Shown here piece by piece: positions 52,289-61,304 of a stretch of 64,000 nucleotides of DNA. The stretch lies in contig CALJUX010000034.1 in assembly GCA_937978655.1 (NCBI GenBank), positions 62,001-126,000 on the forward strand, in the 5' to 3' direction. Within the stretch, counting starts at the first letter, position 1, and each line of letters begins with the position of its first letter. The notes below the pieces were generated by a model that was not told the DNA's origin, searched no databases, and was given only the letters and a program-made list of their open reading frames with translations. The stretch is from an uncultured Chromatiaceae bacterium (GTDB lineage: Bacteria > Pseudomonadota > Gammaproteobacteria > Enterobacterales > Alteromonadaceae). Position numbers and translations under genes: made by a program.

Positions 52289-55200
52289 TTAGCTGTGAGG
52301 GGCCGCGCGCTGATAGTGATAGGCGTAATACACCACCGGGATCACCACTAGCGTCAGCACCGTCGATACACCTAAACCGGCAATCAGCGCCACCGCCAGA
52401 CCACCGAAAATCGGGTCGTCCAGGATAAACATCGCCCCTAACATCGCCGCCAGTGCGGTCAGGATAATAGGCCGCGCCCGTATCGCCGAGGCGTGCACCA
52501 CTGCCTGCTCCAACGCGACACCGACCGCGGTTTGTTGCTGAATGGCATCGACCAGCAAAATCGAGTTGCGCACGATAATACCGGCCAGCGCTATCATGCC
52601 GATCATCGAGGTTGCCGTGAACTGCACGCCCAGCAGCCAGTGTCCCGGCATAATGCCGATGATGGTGAGCGGAATAGGCGCCATGATCATCAGCGGCACG
52701 CCGTAGGATTTAAACTGCGCCACCACCAGCAGGTAAATCATGATAAGTCCGACGCCATAAGCGATGCCCATGTCGCGGAAAGTCTCAAAAGTGATTTGCC
52801 ACTCGCCGTCCCACTTGATGCTGATTTGGTCGGTAGCTGTGGGCACACTGAACAGTTGTTGTGGCATGGCCGTTTCGCCTTGTGACAATGCGGCTTTGAC
52901 ATCCAGCATGCCGTACAGCGGGCTGTCCGGGCCGCCAGCTAAATCAGCGGTGACAAACACCACTGGCCGTAAGTCTTTACGATAAATCGTGTTTTCCCGC
53001 GTGGTTTCAACTTTGCGCGTCAGCTCCGACAACGCAATCAACTGACCGGTTTGGCTCACCACCGGCAACTGCCCGAGCGCAGTCCAGCTGGCTAGCACAC
53101 CTTCGCCCAGTTGCAGTTCCACCGGCGTCAGCTGGCGCTTGTGATCATCGCGGACAAAAGTCGCGGTATGACCGGCCACCGCCATTTGCAGGGTTTGATT
53201 AATCGCCTCGACCGAGACACCAAGCAAGGCGGCTTTTTGCTGGTCCGCGACCAGTTGCCAGCGCGGCTGCGGTGCTTCGACTGTGCTGTCGATATCGACC
53301 AGCAGTGGCGTGTTGGCAAACTGTTGTTGCAATGCACTGGCAGCTTTAAGCTGCGCCGGATAATCAGGGCCATACACTTCAGCTACTAAAGGCGCCATCA
53401 CCGGCGGGCCGGGCGGCACTTCCACCAGCTTGATGCTGGCGCCAGTACTTTGTTCCAGTTTGCTTAAAAGTGGCCGCACCCGCAGCGCAATCGCATGGCT
53501 TTGTTCATCCCTTTGATGGCGGTCCTGCAGATTGACCTGTACATCGCCTTGCCAGGGCAACTGGCGCAGATAATATTGCCGCACCAGGCCATTAAAATTC
53601 ATCGGCGCAGCGGTGCCGGCATACGTCTGCAAATGCGTGACTTCCGGTAAGGTCAGAAGCGCGGTACTCACCTGATTCAGCACCGCCTGGGTTTGCTCCA
53701 GCGTGCTGCCTTCGGGTAAATCCACCACCACCTGAAACTCAGATTTGTTATCAAACGGCAGCATTTTCAGTACCACCTGCTGACTGGTCACCAGCAACAC
53801 CGACATGGTGATAGCCGCCAATAAACCGACCAGCAATTTGACCCGATTATTACGACCAGCGCGCGCCCGCAGCATCGGCTGCATCAGGCGGCGGAAGAAC
53901 TGTTCGAGTTTTTCGTCCTGTGCATGGTGAGCGCCAGCTGCCGGCGTACGGTGCGCGAACATTTTCAGGAATAACCAGGGCGTAAAAATAAAGGCGACTA
54001 ACAAACTCAGCAGCATACCCATACTGGCATTGAGGGGGATCGGGCTCATATAAGGCCCCATCAGGCCGCTGACAAAAGCCATCGGCAACAACGCCGCGAT
54101 AACAGTGAAAGTGGCCAGAATAGTCGGGCTGCCAACCTCTTCCACCGCCAGCGGCACTGCGTCGGCTAAAGGTTTTCCGCCCAATAACCAATGCCGGTGC
54201 AGGTTTTCCACCACCACAATGGCGTCGTCCACCAGAATGCCAATGGAGAAAATCAGTGCAAACAACGACACGCGGTTTAAGGTAAAACCATAAGCCCAGG
54301 AGGCGAATAACGTCAGCGCCAGCGTGATCACCACCGCAGCGCCTACCACTATGGCTTCACGTTTGCCGAGCGCCAGGCCCACCAGCAACACCACAGATGC
54401 AGTGGCAAAAATCAGTTTATGAATAAGCGTATCGGCTTTGTCTTTGGCGGTGACGCCATAATCGCGGCTGATACTGAGTTCGATATCGCGGCTTAAATAA
54501 CTCTGTTGCAGCTGCGCCAGCTTGTCCTGCAAGGCCGCAGTGACATCGACAGCATTAAAGCCCGGTTGTTTGGCCACAACCACAGTAACGGCGGCCGAAC
54601 TTAAAGCGCCGCCTGCCGAACCCTGCGGCTGCAGATGCTGCACATAAGTATCAGGTTCAGCCACACAGCGGCTGATGTCGGCGACATCACGTAAATAAAC
54701 CGGCAACAACTCGCCTTGTGCGCCGCTACGCACCGCCACCACCAGCTGCGCCACTTCATCGGCGCTGCTTAAGAAGCTGCCACTTTCCAGCTGCACCAGT
54801 TGTTGCGGTGCCAGCATCGCCTGACTGCTGCGCACAGTGCCAGCTTGTTGCAGCGCCTGACTTAATTGCGGCAACGACAGCTGATACGCGCTTAACCGCG
54901 CCGGGTCCAGCCGCACGCTGACCTGTTCCGCCTGGCGGCCTATCGTGTAAATATCGCGGCTGCCCGGCACCTGCTGCAGCTGTTCTTCCAAAAGGTTGGC
55001 GGCCTCTTGCAGCTCGGCACGGCCGAGCTGCGGGTTTTTACTCCACAAGGTCACGGCAAATACCGGCACATCGTCAATGCCTTTGGGTTTGATCAGCACC
55101 GGGCCAATGTTGGCAGCGGCCGGTTGCCAGTCGGCTTTGGCATAAAACGCGTTGTAGAGGCGCACTAAGGCGTCGGTGCGTTTTTCACCCACTTCAAACT

Positions 55201-55495
55201 GGACTGTAAGCACAGAACGACCAGGTTCGGACACTGAATACACATGCTTAACGCCGGCAATTTCGGCGATGATTTTCTCGGCCGGCACCGCCACCTGCTG
55301 CTCGACCATCGCAGCTGAAGCGCCCGGATAGGCGATAAACACATTGGCAAAAGTCACTTCAATTTGCGGTTCTTCTTCACGCGGTGTGACCAACACCGCA
55401 AAGAGCCCGAGCAACAAACTGACCAGCGCCAGCAATGGCGTGATTTGATTTTGCTTAAAGGCTGCCGCTAAACGGCCGGAGATGCCCAGTTGCAT
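52289..55495 (-). CDS. RND efflux pump inner-membrane permease
   Basis: A 1068-residue RND permease with 12 membrane helices and two large periplasmic loops. The proton-relay segment GILVDDAIVVVEN in helix 4, and its hallmark DD pair, are intact. It forms a tripartite efflux pump with the adaptor encoded immediately upstream (their genes overlap at TAATG, 55493-55497). No outer-membrane factor gene is nearby, so a TolC-like protein encoded elsewhere must serve. Substrates are unknown. The sequence belongs to the broad HAE1/VexF-like group by eye. Confidence 0.92.
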   Translation of the reverse strand: MQLGISGRLAAAFKQNQITPLLALVSLLLGLFAVLVTPREEEPQIEVTFANVFIAYPGASAAMVEQQVAVPAEKIIAEIAGVKHVYSVSEPGRSVLTVQFEVGEKRTDALVRLYNAFYAKADWQPAAANIGPVLIKPKGIDDVPVFAVTLWSKNPQLGRAELQEAANLLEEQLQQVPGSRDIYTIGRQAEQVSVRLDPARLSAYQLSLPQLSQALQQAGTVRSSQAMLAPQQLVQLESGSFLSSADEVAQLVVAVRSGAQGELLPVYLRDVADISRCVAEPDTYVQHLQPQGSAGGALSSAAVTVVVAKQPGFNAVDVTAALQDKLAQLQQSYLSRDIELSISRDYGVTAKDKADTLIHKLIFATASVVLLVGLALGKREAIVVGAAVVITLALTLFASWAYGFTLNRVSLFALIFSIGILVDDAIVVVENLHRHWLLGGKPLADAVPLAVEEVGSPTILATFTVIAALLPMAFVSGLMGPYMSPIPLNASMGMLLSLLVAFIFTPWLFLKMFAHRTPAAGAHHAQDEKLEQFFRRLMQPMLRARAGRNNRVKLLVGLLAAITMSVLLVTSQQVVLKMLPFDNKSEFQVVVDLPEGSTLEQTQAVLNQVSTALLTLPEVTHLQTYAGTAAPMNFNGLVRQYYLRQLPWQGDVQVNLQDRHQRDEQSHAIALRVRPLLSKLEQSTGASIKLVEVPPGPPVMAPLVAEVYGPDYPAQLKAASALQQQFANTPLLVDIDSTVEAPQPRWQLVADQQKAALLGVSVEAINQTLQMAVAGHTATFVRDDHKRQLTPVELQLGEGVLASWTALGQLPVVSQTGQLIALSELTRKVETTRENTIYRKDLRPVVFVTADLAGGPDSPLYGMLDVKAALSQGETAMPQQLFSVPTATDQISIKWDGEWQITFETFRDMGIAYGVGLIMIYLLVVAQFKSYGVPLMIMAPIPLTIIGIMPGHWLLGVQFTATSMIGMIALAGIIVRNSILLVDAIQQQTAVGVALEQAVVHASAIRARPIILTALAAMLGAMFILDDPIFGGLAVALIAGLGVSTVLTLVVIPVVYYAYHYQRAAPHS

Positions 55496-56565
55496 TATTG
55501 TGGCTCCTGCACTGTGCTGACTTGCTGCAACAGCGCCTTGGCATCCAGCGCGACGCTCTGGCCGGCACTTAAGCCGGATAACACTTGATAGTACCGGTCA
55601 TCGCGTTTTAACACGCGCACCGGTTGTAACTGCGGCCCGGATTGCTGTTGCAGATACACCATCGCCACTTCGCCGCGCCATAACACCGCGCTGGCCGGGA
55701 GCAGTAGCTGTGGCTCGCTGCCGGTTTGCAGCTTGAGTTTGGTCCAGCTGCCCGGATACAGCTGCTGTGCGCTGTAGTCGGCGACCGGTAATTTCAGCCG
55801 CAGTAAAAAGCTATGACTTTGCACGTTACCCTGTGGCGCTATGGTCAAATCCGGCGCGCCGAGGCTCAGGTTGCTGCCGTCTGCCAGTTGCAGCTCAGCG
55901 GCCTTGCTTTGGCGCGCCGCTGGTAATTGTTGTTGTGGCAACTGGGCAGTTAAACGCAGATGCTCGAGGCTGAGGCCAGTTAATAACGGCTTACCGGGCG
56001 TCGCCAGTTCGCCGAGTTCGACCAGCCGCTGCTGCAAAATGCCGCTGTAAGGCGCGCGCACCACGGTTTGTTCTAACTGCTCGCGGGCCGCACTGACCGC
56101 CGCGCTGGCCTGCTGCTGACGCGCTTTGGCGGCGTTAAAATTCGCCTGCGCCAAATCCAGTGCGGCTTTGGCGACTAAACCCTGCTGATGGATTTGCTGC
56201 ACGCGTTTGAGTTCTTTGTCCTGCTCAGTGAACCGCACCTGCGCTTCCGTCAATGCCGCTTCGGCCTGGGCCAGCCGGGCTTTTTGTTCAGTATCGGTAA
56301 AACGCACCACCACAGCGCCCTGCGGTACCAGGTCATTAACATCAAACGGCAATTCGATGATCCGGCCCGAGGTTTGCGCCGAAATAGTCGACTGCGCCAC
56401 CGCTTCGACCAGCGCTGGCAGTTCCAGCCAGACCGGCTGGGGTTGCGCCCTCAGCGTCAACCACTCTGTTGCACTGGCAGCTACAGGATGCAGCGCCATC
56501 ACCAGCGTGGTGAAAAGTGCTGCTACTGACGCGCTCAGCGGCTGTCCCAGTCGTTGCATCTGCAT
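55495..56565 (-). CDS. RND efflux periplasmic adaptor (membrane fusion protein)
   Basis: A 356-residue HlyD/AcrA-type adaptor. It has a signal peptide, a lipoyl half-motif (SAQTSGRIIELPFDVND), a coiled-coil hairpin (LAQAEAALTEAQVRF ... QQASAAVSAAREQLEQ), then VRAPYSGILQQRLVELGE and beta-barrel domains. The ATG at 56565 has a GGGAGG site. It is the first gene of the pump operon; a palindrome and a -10-like TATACT lie upstream. Confidence 0.9.
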   Translation of the reverse strand: MQMQRLGQPLSASVAALFTTLVMALHPVAASATEWLTLRAQPQPVWLELPALVEAVAQSTISAQTSGRIIELPFDVNDLVPQGAVVVRFTDTEQKARLAQAEAALTEAQVRFTEQDKELKRVQQIHQQGLVAKAALDLAQANFNAAKARQQQASAAVSAAREQLEQTVVRAPYSGILQQRLVELGELATPGKPLLTGLSLEHLRLTAQLPQQQLPAARQSKAAELQLADGSNLSLGAPDLTIAPQGNVQSHSFLLRLKLPVADYSAQQLYPGSWTKLKLQTGSEPQLLLPASAVLWRGEVAMVYLQQQSGPQLQPVRVLKRDDRYYQVLSGLSAGQSVALDAKALLQQVSTVQEPQ

Positions 56566-56674
56566 AGTGCCTCCCATTGATAGTGGTGTTGTGGCGTGTC
56601 CCGGTAAGAGTTCCACACGCCAGCGACAGTATAGTGACCACAAATTGCATTAGATAAATTTAATATAAGTATAT

Positions 56675-56695
56675 ATTAGAAAATTCTAATTAGAA
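56675..56695. promoter_or_regulatory. Candidate operator for the RND operon
   Basis: ATTAGAA-AA-TTCTAAT is a perfect palindrome (56675-56690), and it overlaps a second one, TTCTAATTAGAA (56684-56695). It lies about 110 bases before the adaptor start. A TetR- or MarR-type repressor would suit, but none is encoded nearby. Confidence 0.45.
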
Positions 56696-56786
56696 AGTGC
56701 CGGCATTCAGCCGCCCGCTGGCGTGATAACCGGCACAGAATGTAAATCGATAGTCGATGATGCAAGAACAGCAGACAGGCGTGCAA

Positions 56787-56823
56787 AGTATTTAACCCTG
56801 ACGCTTGGTCAGGGTTAAATACT
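56787..56823 (-). terminator. Terminator after rsuA
   Basis: A 16-bp perfect inverted repeat AGTATTTAACCCTGAC / GTCAGGGTTAAATACT with a 5-base loop lies 14 bases beyond the rsuA stop. It is the strongest hairpin in this gap and would insulate the RND operon from rsuA. Confidence 0.8.
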
Positions 56824-56836
56824 CAAATAAAATTAA

Positions 56837-57529
56837 TTAGTTAAAAAGAGAAACTTCTTCCACAGTCAAATGGCGATACTCACCTTCGGCCAGGCTACTG
56901 TCGAGCGTCAGCGGGCCGACCCGTTCGCGATGTAACCGCACCACTTTGTTGCCAAGCGCAGCAAACATACGTTTCACCTGGTGATAACGGCCTTCGTGAA
57001 TGGTCAGCAGACATTCGGTCGGGCTGATTATTTCCAGCTGGGCCGGTTTGGTCAGCGTTTTTTCGCCACGCAGCAGCACGCCTTCGGCAAACTGGGCGAT
57101 GGCGCTGTCTTCAACCGGGTCGGCCAGCCAGGCGCGGTAAGTTTTGGCACATTCATGTTTGGGGCTGCTGATTTTATGCGACCACTGGCCATCGTCCGTG
57201 ATTAGCAACAAACCCGTGGTATCGAGGTCCAGCCGGCCCACGGTATGCAGTTTTTCACTGTTGGGTTCATCCAGTAACACAAACACCGTGTTGTGGTCCG
57301 GGTCGTCGGTGGAACAGACATAACCGGCCGGTTTATGCAGCAGAATGTAACGCGGGCCGGTCAGTTGCAGCTGCTGGTCGTCCAGCAGTACCACGTCAGT
57401 GGCGTTGATTTGCTGCGCCGGTTGTTTACACAACACGCCATTGAGCACAATGTCACCCTGGCGGATCAGTTTGCCGGCCTGACTGCGGGTCAGCCCGGTA
57501 CACTCACAGACAAATTTATCTAAACGCAT
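56837..57529 (-). CDS. rsuA: 16S rRNA pseudouridine synthase RsuA
   Basis: A 230-residue S4-type plus catalytic-domain enzyme: MRLDKFVCECTGLTRSQAGKLIRQGDI (S4-like RNA-binding start) and the active-site GRLDLDTTGLLLITDDG (catalytic Asp). The C-terminal EGRYHQVKRMFAALGNKV is also typical. It makes pseudouridine 516 in 16S rRNA during 30S assembly. The length matches RsuA (231 in E. coli). RluB/E/F relatives are excluded by the HTVGRLDLDTTG/GRYHQVKRM combination, though not with certainty. Confidence 0.88.
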   Translation of the reverse strand: MRLDKFVCECTGLTRSQAGKLIRQGDIVLNGVLCKQPAQQINATDVVLLDDQQLQLTGPRYILLHKPAGYVCSTDDPDHNTVFVLLDEPNSEKLHTVGRLDLDTTGLLLITDDGQWSHKISSPKHECAKTYRAWLADPVEDSAIAQFAEGVLLRGEKTLTKPAQLEIISPTECLLTIHEGRYHQVKRMFAALGNKVVRLHRERVGPLTLDSSLAEGEYRHLTVEEVSLFN

Positions 57530-57593
57530 CAGCAGAGGTCCAAAATAGGCGGGGCGGCAGTGTACTGACGCGTCCGGTGAACGGCAAGCAGCC

Positions 57594-58337
57594 TCAGATC
57601 GGTTTCAGGCCGTACAGTTCCAGCCGGCCCAGCCAATATTGTTGTTGGGTCAGGCGCTGCAACGCCTGTTCAAATTGTGGATAGAGCGCCTGATAATCAC
57701 GGCTGAATAAAATTTGCCGCCGGTACGACGGATAAGGCTGTCCGGTAATTTTCAGTTTGCCAAGGTACTGACTTTGCCGGCCGTAATACAACAGACTGGA
57801 GCGGGTGATCACCACATGCTCCAGTTGTTTTTCCAGCAAGCGCGCCAGATTTTCTTTATCGGAATCGGCATCAATGCGCTGCAGCTTTCCCTCTGCGATC
57901 AGCTCATTCAGCCCCGGATAACTGTAACCGCGCAGGGCACCGAGCCGGCTGCCGGTCAGTTCTGCCAGATGCTGAATTTTGCCAGGGTGGCTGTGGGCAG
58001 CGACAAATACCTCACGATCGGTGAACAAAGTGCCGGACCACAAATAAGCCGGTTCCACCGCAGCGAACCAGGCCGGGTTAGTCCACAGCGCAATAGTTGG
58101 CAGTTTAGCCGCCAGCCGCTGATTGAGTTCAGGCCGGCTGATTTGCTGCAGATTGAGCTGATACTGCTCACCCAGTTCCTGCTGTAATGCCCGCACCAGA
58201 TCATAATTCAGTCCGGTTTCAGTGTCGGCGTTGATCACAAAAGGCGGGGCATTGTGATAGGAGTACAACGTCACCACCGTCAGTGCCGCTGCCGGCTGCA
58301 ACCAGCCAAAGCTGATGAAAAATAACCAGAACCGCAT
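57594..58337 (-). CDS. Periplasmic solute-binding protein, family 3 (orphan)
   Basis: A 247-residue SBP_bac_3-type protein. It has a signal peptide (FFISFGWLQPAAA), a first strand VVTLYSYHNAPPFVI and GLNYDLVRALQQELGE. The ATG at 58337 has CGGAG upstream; the open frame further up is shadow. It is the third such orphan in the window. It lies 64 bases after rsuA in the minus direction and diverges from the sodium transporter gene. Confidence 0.8.
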   Translation of the reverse strand: MRFWLFFISFGWLQPAAALTVVTLYSYHNAPPFVINADTETGLNYDLVRALQQELGEQYQLNLQQISRPELNQRLAAKLPTIALWTNPAWFAAVEPAYLWSGTLFTDREVFVAAHSHPGKIQHLAELTGSRLGALRGYSYPGLNELIAEGKLQRIDADSDKENLARLLEKQLEHVVITRSSLLYYGRQSQYLGKLKITGQPYPSYRRQILFSRDYQALYPQFEQALQRLTQQQYWLGRLELYGLKPI

Positions 58338-58496
58338 ACTGAACTGCTCCGAGACACTGCCGGTTTTAACCTTAGTCGTCAACCGGCCGGAGTGCCAGTT
58401 AACAGTTTGTAACATAACTGTATCAACTGAAAAACAGCGGACCCGGTGCAGCCCCACTCTGGCGCTGGCTGGCGCATTACCAGCACTTTGACCGCT

Positions 58497-58543
58497 TTGC
58501 TAACCTGTTGCTAACCGCAGCGCCGGTTTTCCCGGCGTTTTTT
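58497..58543 (+). promoter_or_regulatory. Leader direct repeat and terminator-like hairpin upstream of the NSS transporter
   Basis: The 335-base gap before the transporter holds TTGCTAACC twice at an 11-base period (58497-58505, 58508-58516). A CGCCGG/CCGGCG hairpin follows (58521-58526, 58532-58537) with six T in the plus direction. It lies 130 bases before the transporter ATG and has no plus-strand gene before it, so it may be a leader attenuator. Confidence 0.45.
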
Positions 58544-58672
58544 GGTTGCATTTACCCAGCGCTTTCCACTACATTGCTGCTGCCTCTGTCTGTCTTCTGA
58601 ACAACAGATGGATCGCGGTTGCCCGCCAACCCACATAATTATTAAAACGAATGATTCACCGACGAGAACATC

Positions 58673-60019
58673 ATGACTGATCAATTAACCTCCCGGGGCA
58701 ACTGGGGCTCACGCATCGGCTTTATCCTGGCCGCCGCGGGCTCTGCAGTTGGCCTTGGCGCAATCTGGAAATTCCCTTATGTCGCAGGCGCGAATGGCGG
58801 CGGCGTATTTTTGCTGGTGTACCTGGCTTGTGTGTTCTCTGTCGGTGTCGTGATGATGCTGGCCGAGATGATGATTGGCCGCAGCGCGAAAAAATCAGCC
58901 ACTTCCGCTTACCGGGCGCTCGGCAAGGGTAAATGGCACTGGGCCGGCTGGATCTCAGTGCTCTGTGTCTATCTAATCCTCGGATTTTATTGTGTGGTCG
59001 GTGGCTGGACCATCGCTTACATCTTCGAAGCAGTTAAAGGCGATATTCTGACCACAGACGCCAAAGTGCTCAGCGATACTTTCACTAATTTTATCGCCGA
59101 CCCAACCGCCGCATTGATTTACACCGCCGGTTTTATGGCCATCACGGCATTAATCGTGGTTGCCGGTGTGCAATCAGGGATCGAACGGATTTGTAAGGTT
59201 CTGATGCCGGTTTTGTTTGGCCTGATGCTGTTTCTGGTTTACCGCAGTCTGACGCTGCCGGGCGCCATTGAAGGCGTGATGTATTTTATTACACCGGACT
59301 GGAGCAAACTGTCGATCAAGATGGTGCTGGATGCCTTAGGTCTTGCCGTATTTTCACTGTCGGTCGGCGCTGGCCTGATGATCGCTTACGGCTCGTATTT
59401 AAGTGAAGAAACCAAAATTGTAAATGCCGGTTTGTGGATAGCGGGCCTCGCCACTATGGCTTCTGTGTTAGCAGGTCTGATGATTCTGCCAGCGGTGTTT
59501 GCCTTCCACGTCGACCCGGCGGCAGGCCCTGGCCTGACCTTTATCACGATGCCAGCGCTGTTTGCGCAGATGGCGGGTGGCCAGGTACTGGCACTGGTGT
59601 TTTTCTCGTTACTGCTGTTTGCTGCGGTCACTTCATCGATTTCTATTCTGGAACCGGCTGTTGCCTTCCTGATTGATGAATATGCGCTGGCCCGTCGTAC
59701 TGCCACGCTGATTGTGGCGATTTCCAACTATGTGATTCTGGGTATTCCGGCGGCGCTGTCGTTTGGCGGTATGGCAGAAAGCATGAAAGTGTTTGGCAAA
59801 ACACCCTTTGATTTGATGGATTTTGTCGCCTCAAATCTGCTGATGCCGCTGGGTGGCATGTTCGCGGCGGTGTTTGTTGGCTGGGCCATCTGGCACAAAA
59901 TCAAGCCGATTCTGCAAGACGAGATGCACAAACACGTGCTGACCGGCTACCGCCTGCTGGCTGCCGTCGTGGCGCCGCTGCTGATTGCGATTGTGGCTTA
60001 TATGACGATTAAAGGCTGA
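58673..60019 (+). CDS. Sodium-dependent transporter of the NSS (SNF) family
   Basis: A 448-residue transporter with 11-12 membrane helices. The NSS signature GSAVGLGAIWKFPYVAGANGGGVF in helix 1 supplies sodium and substrate contacts. It imports an amino acid or related compound with Na+. The length is that of bacterial LeuT/MhsT relatives. It is a monocistronic gene with a strong terminator behind it and a possible attenuator in its leader. Confidence 0.9.
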   Translation: MTDQLTSRGNWGSRIGFILAAAGSAVGLGAIWKFPYVAGANGGGVFLLVYLACVFSVGVVMMLAEMMIGRSAKKSATSAYRALGKGKWHWAGWISVLCVYLILGFYCVVGGWTIAYIFEAVKGDILTTDAKVLSDTFTNFIADPTAALIYTAGFMAITALIVVAGVQSGIERICKVLMPVLFGLMLFLVYRSLTLPGAIEGVMYFITPDWSKLSIKMVLDALGLAVFSLSVGAGLMIAYGSYLSEETKIVNAGLWIAGLATMASVLAGLMILPAVFAFHVDPAAGPGLTFITMPALFAQMAGGQVLALVFFSLLLFAAVTSSISILEPAVAFLIDEYALARRTATLIVAISNYVILGIPAALSFGGMAESMKVFGKTPFDLMDFVASNLLMPLGGMFAAVFVGWAIWHKIKPILQDEMHKHVLTGYRLLAAVVAPLLIAIVAYMTIKG

Positions 60020-60046
60020 TATCGGGCGCTATAGCCCTTACTGACA

Positions 60047-60078
60047 CAAAGCCAGCAAATGCTGGCTTTGTTATTTTT
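60047..60078 (+). terminator. Rho-independent terminator of the NSS transporter gene
   Basis: An 11-bp stem CAAAGCCAGCA / TGCTGGCTTTG (60047-60057, 60060-60070) with a tight AA loop is followed by TTATTTTT. It may also serve the convergent minus-strand gene. Confidence 0.88.
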
Positions 60079-60101
60079 ACGGTGGTCGTGCACCAATCGG
60101 C

Positions 60102-60530
60102 TTAGCTGTCGGTCTTTTTCACCGGCTTTGCTGCGGCAGGGCCCGACAGCGCTTTGCTCGATTTGCCCGGATGCAGGTATTTATCTTTTGGCGCAAAGGC
60201 GCTTGGCATCACCTCAATGCCCAGTTTCCGCCCCAGTTTGACGATCAGCGGAATAGTGATTGGGGCGAAAGGCAAAATGGCAAATACGCCGAGGCCAGTG
60301 GCGCGCAATACGTCAGCCAGTTGGGAATTGGCTTGCTGCAACTCAGCTTTACTGACCTGACCGGTCACGTATTGCTGATAAATCCGCAGCATCTGTTTGG
60401 TTTCAGCTTTTTCCTGCGACAACGCGCATTGCAGCCGGATCATGCCAAAGCGGATCCGCATCATACTTTTGCGACGTTGTAACCGGAGCACACGCACAGG
60501 CGCTTTATGCAGGTGACGTAACAGTCTCAT
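60102..60530 (-). CDS. LETM1-like domain protein
   Basis: A 142-residue basic protein. A helical N-terminal half leads to the segment GLGVFAILPFAPITIPLIVK, which has the proline-broken hydrophobic hairpin of LETM1 proteins, and then KLGIEVMPSAF. In mitochondria LETM1 handles K+/H+ or Ca2+ exchange and ribosome contact. Small bacterial forms are uncharacterised. ATG 60530 has GAGGA six bases upstream. Confidence 0.7.
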   Translation of the reverse strand: MRLLRHLHKAPVRVLRLQRRKSMMRIRFGMIRLQCALSQEKAETKQMLRIYQQYVTGQVSKAELQQANSQLADVLRATGLGVFAILPFAPITIPLIVKLGRKLGIEVMPSAFAPKDKYLHPGKSSKALSGPAAAKPVKKTDS

Positions 60531-60786
60531 TCCGATCCTCAGGGGTCGCAACACACCCTCAGGCGATACATCAAAAATGTGGCCGGGTGTACCTGCTATT
60601 ATCGTCGCCTGCTGTAAAGAAAAACAGTATTATTTGCTGATTTTTTACCCCTGCTTTGGTCGAACCAGTCTTGTTCAGCTTGCTGGCTCCTTCCTGCCCT
60701 TTTTTTGGTTTTCCGGCCCCCACATCCACAATCACGGCGACATGAAAGGCAATATCACCAAGCAAGGAACGACGACTCTGGCCGCT

Positions 60787-61197
60787 TCACAAATCCGGCG
60801 TATCTGTATCGCTGCTGCCACTATCCAGCTGCTTGCGCGCCAGGGCAGCTAAATCCTGATACTTGCGCTTAAACGCATCGAGGTTCTCTTCTTCCAGCTC
60901 TTCCAAATCGAGCAAGGCATTGTGCGCGCCCTGCGTCACGCGGATCAGTTCGTCCAGTTTGACCTGGATCGCTTCGGTGTCGCGGTTTTGTGTGTTTTGG
61001 ATGAGGAAAACCATTAAAAAGGTGATGATCGTGGTACCGGTGTTGATCACCAGCTGCCAGGTATCGCTGTAGTCAAACAGTGGCCCGGTGATTAACCAGA
61101 CCACTATCAGGCCAACGGCCAGACTGAATACACGGGGACGACCACAAAAATGGGCGGCCGCTTTGGCAAAACGGGAATACCAGGTGGCAGCTCGCAT
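60787..61197 (-). CDS. Low-affinity iron permease family membrane protein
   Basis: A 136-residue protein. Two membrane helices (VFSLAVGLIVVWLITGPL and WQLVINTGTTIITFLMVFLI) are followed by the family hallmark IQNTQNRDTEAIQVKLDEL and an acidic C-terminal helix (DLEELEEE). The family is named after yeast Fet4, but bacterial members are short and iron transport is unproven. ATG 61197 has a GGAG site. Confidence 0.85.
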   Translation of the reverse strand: MRAATWYSRFAKAAAHFCGRPRVFSLAVGLIVVWLITGPLFDYSDTWQLVINTGTTIITFLMVFLIQNTQNRDTEAIQVKLDELIRVTQGAHNALLDLEELEEENLDAFKRKYQDLAALARKQLDSGSSDTDTPDL

Positions 61198-61304
61198 ACA
61201 GACTCCACAAAAATGAATTCGCAGTGTCACTGTACGGGCGCTGCCAAAGAACAGCAAGGCTGGCATTCCAGCCCTATGCGGACGACAACAGCTTTTGTCC
61301 CGGA

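Noticed and set aside
60577..60852. Plus-strand 91-residue frame and minus-strand 64-residue frame between the LETM1-like and iron-permease genes
   Set aside because: No ribosome site, mixed composition, and the plus frame overlaps the iron-permease 3' end.
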